From Lachnoclostridium sp. (GTDB taxonomy: Bacteria; Bacillota; Clostridia; Lachnospirales; Lachnospiraceae): a DNA stretch of 8,442 nucleotides. How positions within the stretch are numbered: the stretch's first letter is position 1; each line of letters opens with the position of its first letter. Under the pieces are notes generated by a model. The model was not told the DNA's origin. It did no database searches and worked only from the letters and a program-made list of their open reading frames with translations. A program made the position numbers and the translations under genes. Positions 5,843-8,442 of this stretch are shown one piece after another. The stretch spans positions 1 through 8,442 of the forward strand of contig DMCD01000143.1 in the NCBI GenBank assembly GCA_003445895.1, in the 5' to 3' direction.

Positions 5843-7638
5843 AAACCATCAGCGTATGCTGCGGCACCGGATGTTCCGCAAACGGCAGTCTTCTTCTGGC
5901 GGAGGAATTCCGGAAGAAGCTCACCGAAACCGGCGCTCCGGCAAAAGTAGAATGTTCCGTCAAAAAGACCGGCTGCAAAGGCCTCTGTGAAGACGGGCCT
6001 GTCGTAACCATTCTCCCCGCCGGTACGGCTTATTTTCATGTAAAGCCTTCCGACGTGGATGAGATCCTCTCCGCCTCCATCCTGAAGGATGAAGTGGTGG
6101 AACGCCTCCTCTACAAAGATGCGGACGGCACAAAATCCCGCACGCTTAAGGAAAATCCCTTTTATGCCCCCCAGGTGAAGATTGCCCTGCGGAACACCGG
6201 AAACATTGATCCCACAAGCCTTGACGAGTATATCGCCGCCGGCGGCTACGAGGCGCTGAAGAAGGCCCTCTCCATGACGCCGGAGGAGATTCTTTGCGAG
6301 ATGGATGATTCGGGTCTCCGGGGCCGCGGCGGCGCCGGCTTCCCCACCGCCGTCAAATGGCGCACCGCAGCAGGATATGACAACTTTCCCAAGTACGTGG
6401 CCTGCAACGGCGACGAGGGCGATCCCGGCGCATTTATGGACGGTTCCGTCATGGACGGCGACCCCCACAGCGTGCTGGAGGGCATGGCTATCTGCGCCCT
6501 CGCCATCGGCGCCGAACAGGGATTCCTGTATATCCGTGACGAATATATCGTCGCGGTCCGTCACATCCGCCAGGCCATCCGCGATGCGGAGGCGGCGGGA
6601 ATTCTGGGCGACAATATGATGGGCTCCGGGAAAAGGCTTAAGCTGGAGGTGGTCCGTGGAGGCGGCGCCTTCGTCTGTGGCGAATCCACAGCCCTCATGA
6701 CCTCCATTGAGGGACATGTGGGCGAACCCCGGGCCAAGTACATCCGTTCCGTCCAGCGGGGCCTCTGGGGACAGCCCACGGTTCTCAACAACGTGGAAAC
6801 CCTGGCCTGCGTGCCCTATATCATTCTCCACGGCGGAAAGCACTTCGCCTCCGTGGGAACCGAAGGGTCCAAGGGAACGAAAGTATTTGCCCTGGTGGGC
6901 AAGGTGCGCCGCACCGGCCTGGTGGAGGTGCCCATGGGCGCCACACTCCGTCAGATGATCTTTGAGATCGGCGGCGGCATCAAAGACGGAAGAAAATTCA
7001 AGGCCGTCCAGACCGGCGGTCCCTCCGGCGGATGTATTCCGGAAAGCATGCTGGATCTGCCGGTGGATTTTGATACCCTGAAAAAATATGGCGCCATGAT
7101 GGGGTCCGGCGGCATGATCGTCATGGATGACCGGAGCTGCATGGTGGAAGTGGCCCGCTATTATATCAGCTTCCTCTGCGGTGAGAGCTGCGGCAAATGC
7201 ACCCCCTGCAGAGAGGGTCTCCGACAGATGCTTCAGATTCTCACGGATATCTGCGAAGGCAGGGGAACCATGGAGGACCTGGACCTTCTGGAGGAACTGG
7301 GAGAGATGATGCAGGATGCTGCCCTGTGCGCTCTGGGCACCTCCGCTCCCAACCCGGTCCTGACCACCCTCCGCTACTTCCGGGATGAGTACGAAGCCCA
7401 TATCCTGGAGCACAGATGCCCCGCCGGCGTCTGCAAGGAGCTGACCCGGTTTGCCATCGATCCCGGCAAGTGCCGCAGCTGCGGCGCCTGCATGCGTGCC
7501 TGCCCCGCCGGGGCCATTACCGGCCGGCCCAAATCACCTTATACAATCAATACAGAGGCATGTATCCGCTGCGGAAGCTGCCGGGAAGCCTGCCGGTTTG
7601 ATTCTGTCTTTACCCTGGGGAAGGAGGATCTTGCATGA
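5839..7638 (+). CDS. NuoF/HydB-like FMN- and NAD(H)-binding subunit with extra Fe-S domains
   Basis: The 599-residue protein has the architecture of the flavin subunit of NAD-linked hydrogenases and Bfu-type bifurcating enzymes. Residues 1-95 form a thioredoxin-like [2Fe-2S] domain (C7, C12, C46, C50). The NuoF core has the FMN loop GLRGRGGAGFPT (159-170), CNGDEGDPGAF (189-199) and NAD-binding GGGAFVCGESTALM (274-287). The N3-type [4Fe-4S] cluster uses C451/C454/C457 and C497. After CPAGVC (527-532) comes a two-cluster ferredoxin domain (C545/548/551/555 and C575/578/581/585). Complex I NuoF is shorter and lacks both end domains. AAAGGAGG lies six bases before the ATG. The protein would exchange electrons between FMN, NAD(H) and the small Fe-S subunits. 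NAD versus NADP preference cannot be read here. Confidence 0.94.
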   Translation: MKTISVCCGTGCSANGSLLLAEEFRKKLTETGAPAKVECSVKKTGCKGLCEDGPVVTILPAGTAYFHVKPSDVDEILSASILKDEVVERLLYKDADGTKSRTLKENPFYAPQVKIALRNTGNIDPTSLDEYIAAGGYEALKKALSMTPEEILCEMDDSGLRGRGGAGFPTAVKWRTAAGYDNFPKYVACNGDEGDPGAFMDGSVMDGDPHSVLEGMAICALAIGAEQGFLYIRDEYIVAVRHIRQAIRDAEAAGILGDNMMGSGKRLKLEVVRGGGAFVCGESTALMTSIEGHVGEPRAKYIRSVQRGLWGQPTVLNNVETLACVPYIILHGGKHFASVGTEGSKGTKVFALVGKVRRTGLVEVPMGATLRQMIFEIGGGIKDGRKFKAVQTGGPSGGCIPESMLDLPVDFDTLKKYGAMMGSGGMIVMDDRSCMVEVARYYISFLCGESCGKCTPCREGLRQMLQILTDICEGRGTMEDLDLLEELGEMMQDAALCALGTSAPNPVLTTLRYFRDEYEAHILEHRCPAGVCKELTRFAIDPGKCRSCGACMRACPAGAITGRPKSPYTINTEACIRCGSCREACRFDSVFTLGKEDLA

Positions 7639-8375
7639 ATATCATTATCGACGGAAAATCCTGCTCCTGCGAAAAAGGAGAGTATCTGCTGCAGATTGCC
7701 CGGAGAAACGGCATAGAGATTCCCACCCTCTGTCATCACGACGGCTTTCCGGGGCAGGGCTCCTGCCGTCTGTGCATCGTGGAGGTGTCGGAGCGGGGCC
7801 GGAATAAAGTGGTCGTCTCCTGTGTCTACCCGGTGAATCAGGAATGTGAAGTCTTTACACAGAGCGAGCGCATAAAAAAGGACCGCCGCATGATCCTGAC
7901 CCTGCTGATGAAGCGGGCTCCCGACAGTCCGGAGATTCGGGCTCTCTGTGAGAAGTACGGTGCGCCGGATATTCCGCGGTTTGTGAGCGTAAACGGCAGC
8001 AGATGCGTCATGTGCGGTCTCTGCGTCAAGGCCTGCAAAGAGCTGTCCGTCGGCGCCATCTCCACCGTCAACCGGGGCGTCACCAAAGAAATCGCGACGC
8101 CCTATCATGAGGAAAGCTCCGTCTGTGTGGGCTGCGGCAGCTGTGCCTATGTCTGTCCCACCGGCGCAATCGATATTTCCGAAACAGAAGATACCCGTAC
8201 CATCTGGGGAAAAACCTTCCGCCTGATACGCTGCAAAAACTGCGGCACCATCATCGGCACCGAACAGGAGCTTCTGCTGGCAGCAAAAAAAGCCGGCACA
8301 GAGCCAGATACACTCTGTGCCGACTGCAGAAAAAAGCAGATGGCAAACGTATTATGTGAAACCTACGGAGAATAA
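7635..8375 (+). CDS. NuoG/HydA N-terminal-like iron-sulfur subunit
   Basis: The 246-residue protein starts with a [2Fe-2S] domain (C33, C44, C47, C63; GSCRLCIVEV), as in the N-terminus of NuoG and HydA. It then has a two-[4Fe-4S] domain (C124/127/130/134 and C164/167/170/174). The His+3Cys cluster that normally sits between these domains in NuoG is absent: residues 72-123 contain only C105. The last 50 residues carry C200xxC203 and C228xxC231, a four-cysteine site that could bind zinc or another cluster. It has no hydrogenase H-cluster or molybdopterin domain, so it is an electron-transfer subunit only. The start overlaps the NuoF-like stop as ATGA, with AAGGAGG seven bases upstream. It is the last operon gene, ending two bases from the stop of a convergent gene. 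Confidence 0.9.
   Translation: MNIIIDGKSCSCEKGEYLLQIARRNGIEIPTLCHHDGFPGQGSCRLCIVEVSERGRNKVVVSCVYPVNQECEVFTQSERIKKDRRMILTLLMKRAPDSPEIRALCEKYGAPDIPRFVSVNGSRCVMCGLCVKACKELSVGAISTVNRGVTKEIATPYHEESSVCVGCGSCAYVCPTGAIDISETEDTRTIWGKTFRLIRCKNCGTIIGTEQELLLAAKKAGTEPDTLCADCRKKQMANVLCETYGE
8285..8322 (-). terminator. Intrinsic terminator of the convergent gene, inside the NuoG-like CDS
   Basis: CGGCACAGAG and CTCTGTGCCG (8294-8303 and 8313-8322) form a perfect ten-pair stem with a nine-base loop. On the minus strand the stem is followed after GC by seven T residues (8291-8285), the classic rho-independent form. On the plus strand no T-run follows, so it acts for the minus-strand gene ending at 8378, whose stop lies 56 bases upstream of the stem. 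Confidence 0.75.
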
Positions 8376-8377
8376 CC

Positions 8378-8442
8378 TCAGGCGCCCTGCTCCCGAAGGT
8401 AGTTTTCCACCTCTTCTTTCGTCGGCATGACGGCCAGCGCGC
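8378..8442 (-). CDS. Partial CDS: C-terminus of a convergent unidentified gene
   Basis: Entering from the right edge on the minus strand, a frame reads ALAVMPTKEEVENYLREQGA and ends at TGA (8380-8378). The charged amphipathic helix before the stop looks like a soluble protein tail. A good terminator 56 bases further on supports a real gene. The fragment is too short to name the family. Its stop lies two bases from that of the NuoG-like gene, so the two transcripts must overlap. Confidence 0.6.
   Translation of the reverse strand, partial: ALAVMPTKEEVENYLREQGA

Noticed and set aside
5818..7413. 531-codon minus-strand open frame opposite the NuoF-like gene
   Set aside because: It is the antisense shadow of a fully conserved NuoF-like protein, with composition rich in His, Gly and Ala and no family motif.
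2727..8375. Class II benzoyl-CoA reductase (Bam) cluster
   Set aside because: The heterodisulfide-reductase-like and membrane-linked Bam subunits are missing, and the gene order with MoaD and three NuoEFG-like genes fits tungsten aldehyde oxidoreductases better. It is kept as a distant alternative only.

Overview
The window looks like chromosome of an anaerobic, moderately GC-rich member of the Clostridia (Bacillota), possibly a gut-type organism. The basis is strong GGAGG-type ribosome binding sites, GC-rich third codon positions, oxygen-sensitive iron-sulfur enzymes and an aldehyde:ferredoxin oxidoreductase (AOR) family gene cluster. The exact species cannot be read from the sequence.

Layout: (i) 1-321 is a broken left edge. 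It holds the apparent C-terminus of a membrane protein, a short minus-strand fragment resembling the zinc-binding tail of the neighbouring ThiF gene, and the tail of a SlyD-type FKBP isomerase. (ii) 322-2523, minus strand, is a two-gene unit: a cysteine desulfurase followed by a ThiF/MoeB-type adenylyltransferase. (iii) 2524-2726 is an AT-rich divergent promoter region. (iv) 2727-8375, plus strand, is a compact six-gene operon: four-cluster ferredoxin subunit, AOR-family tungstopterin subunit, MoaD-like sulfur carrier, NuoE-like, NuoF-like and NuoG-N-terminal-like subunits. Three of its junctions are ATGA stop/start overlaps. (v) 8378-8442 is the 3' end of a convergent minus-strand gene, whose probable terminator lies inside the end of the NuoG-like gene.

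How it fits together: the plus-strand operon encodes what looks like a five-subunit tungsten enzyme. Electrons from a substrate (an aldehyde in characterised relatives) would leave the tungstopterin through one [4Fe-4S] cluster of the large subunit, cross the four clusters of the small subunit and enter an FMN/NAD(H) module resembling HydABC/NuoEFG. By analogy with the tungsten oxidoreductases of gut bacteria that carry such a module, it may be electron-bifurcating, reducing NAD+ and ferredoxin together. The MoaD, ThiF/MoeB-like and cysteine desulfurase genes would supply the dithiolene sulfur of the pterin cofactor. Cysteine motifs predict ten [4Fe-4S] and three [2Fe-2S] clusters for the complex, plus a possible extra metal site in the last subunit.

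The most unusual local features are a full-strength Shine-Dalgarno sequence placed 26 nt from the first start codon with a hairpin between them, a strong hairpin splitting the operon into catalytic and diaphorase halves, and a NuoG-like subunit that lacks the His/Cys cluster region but has an extra paired CxxC tail.
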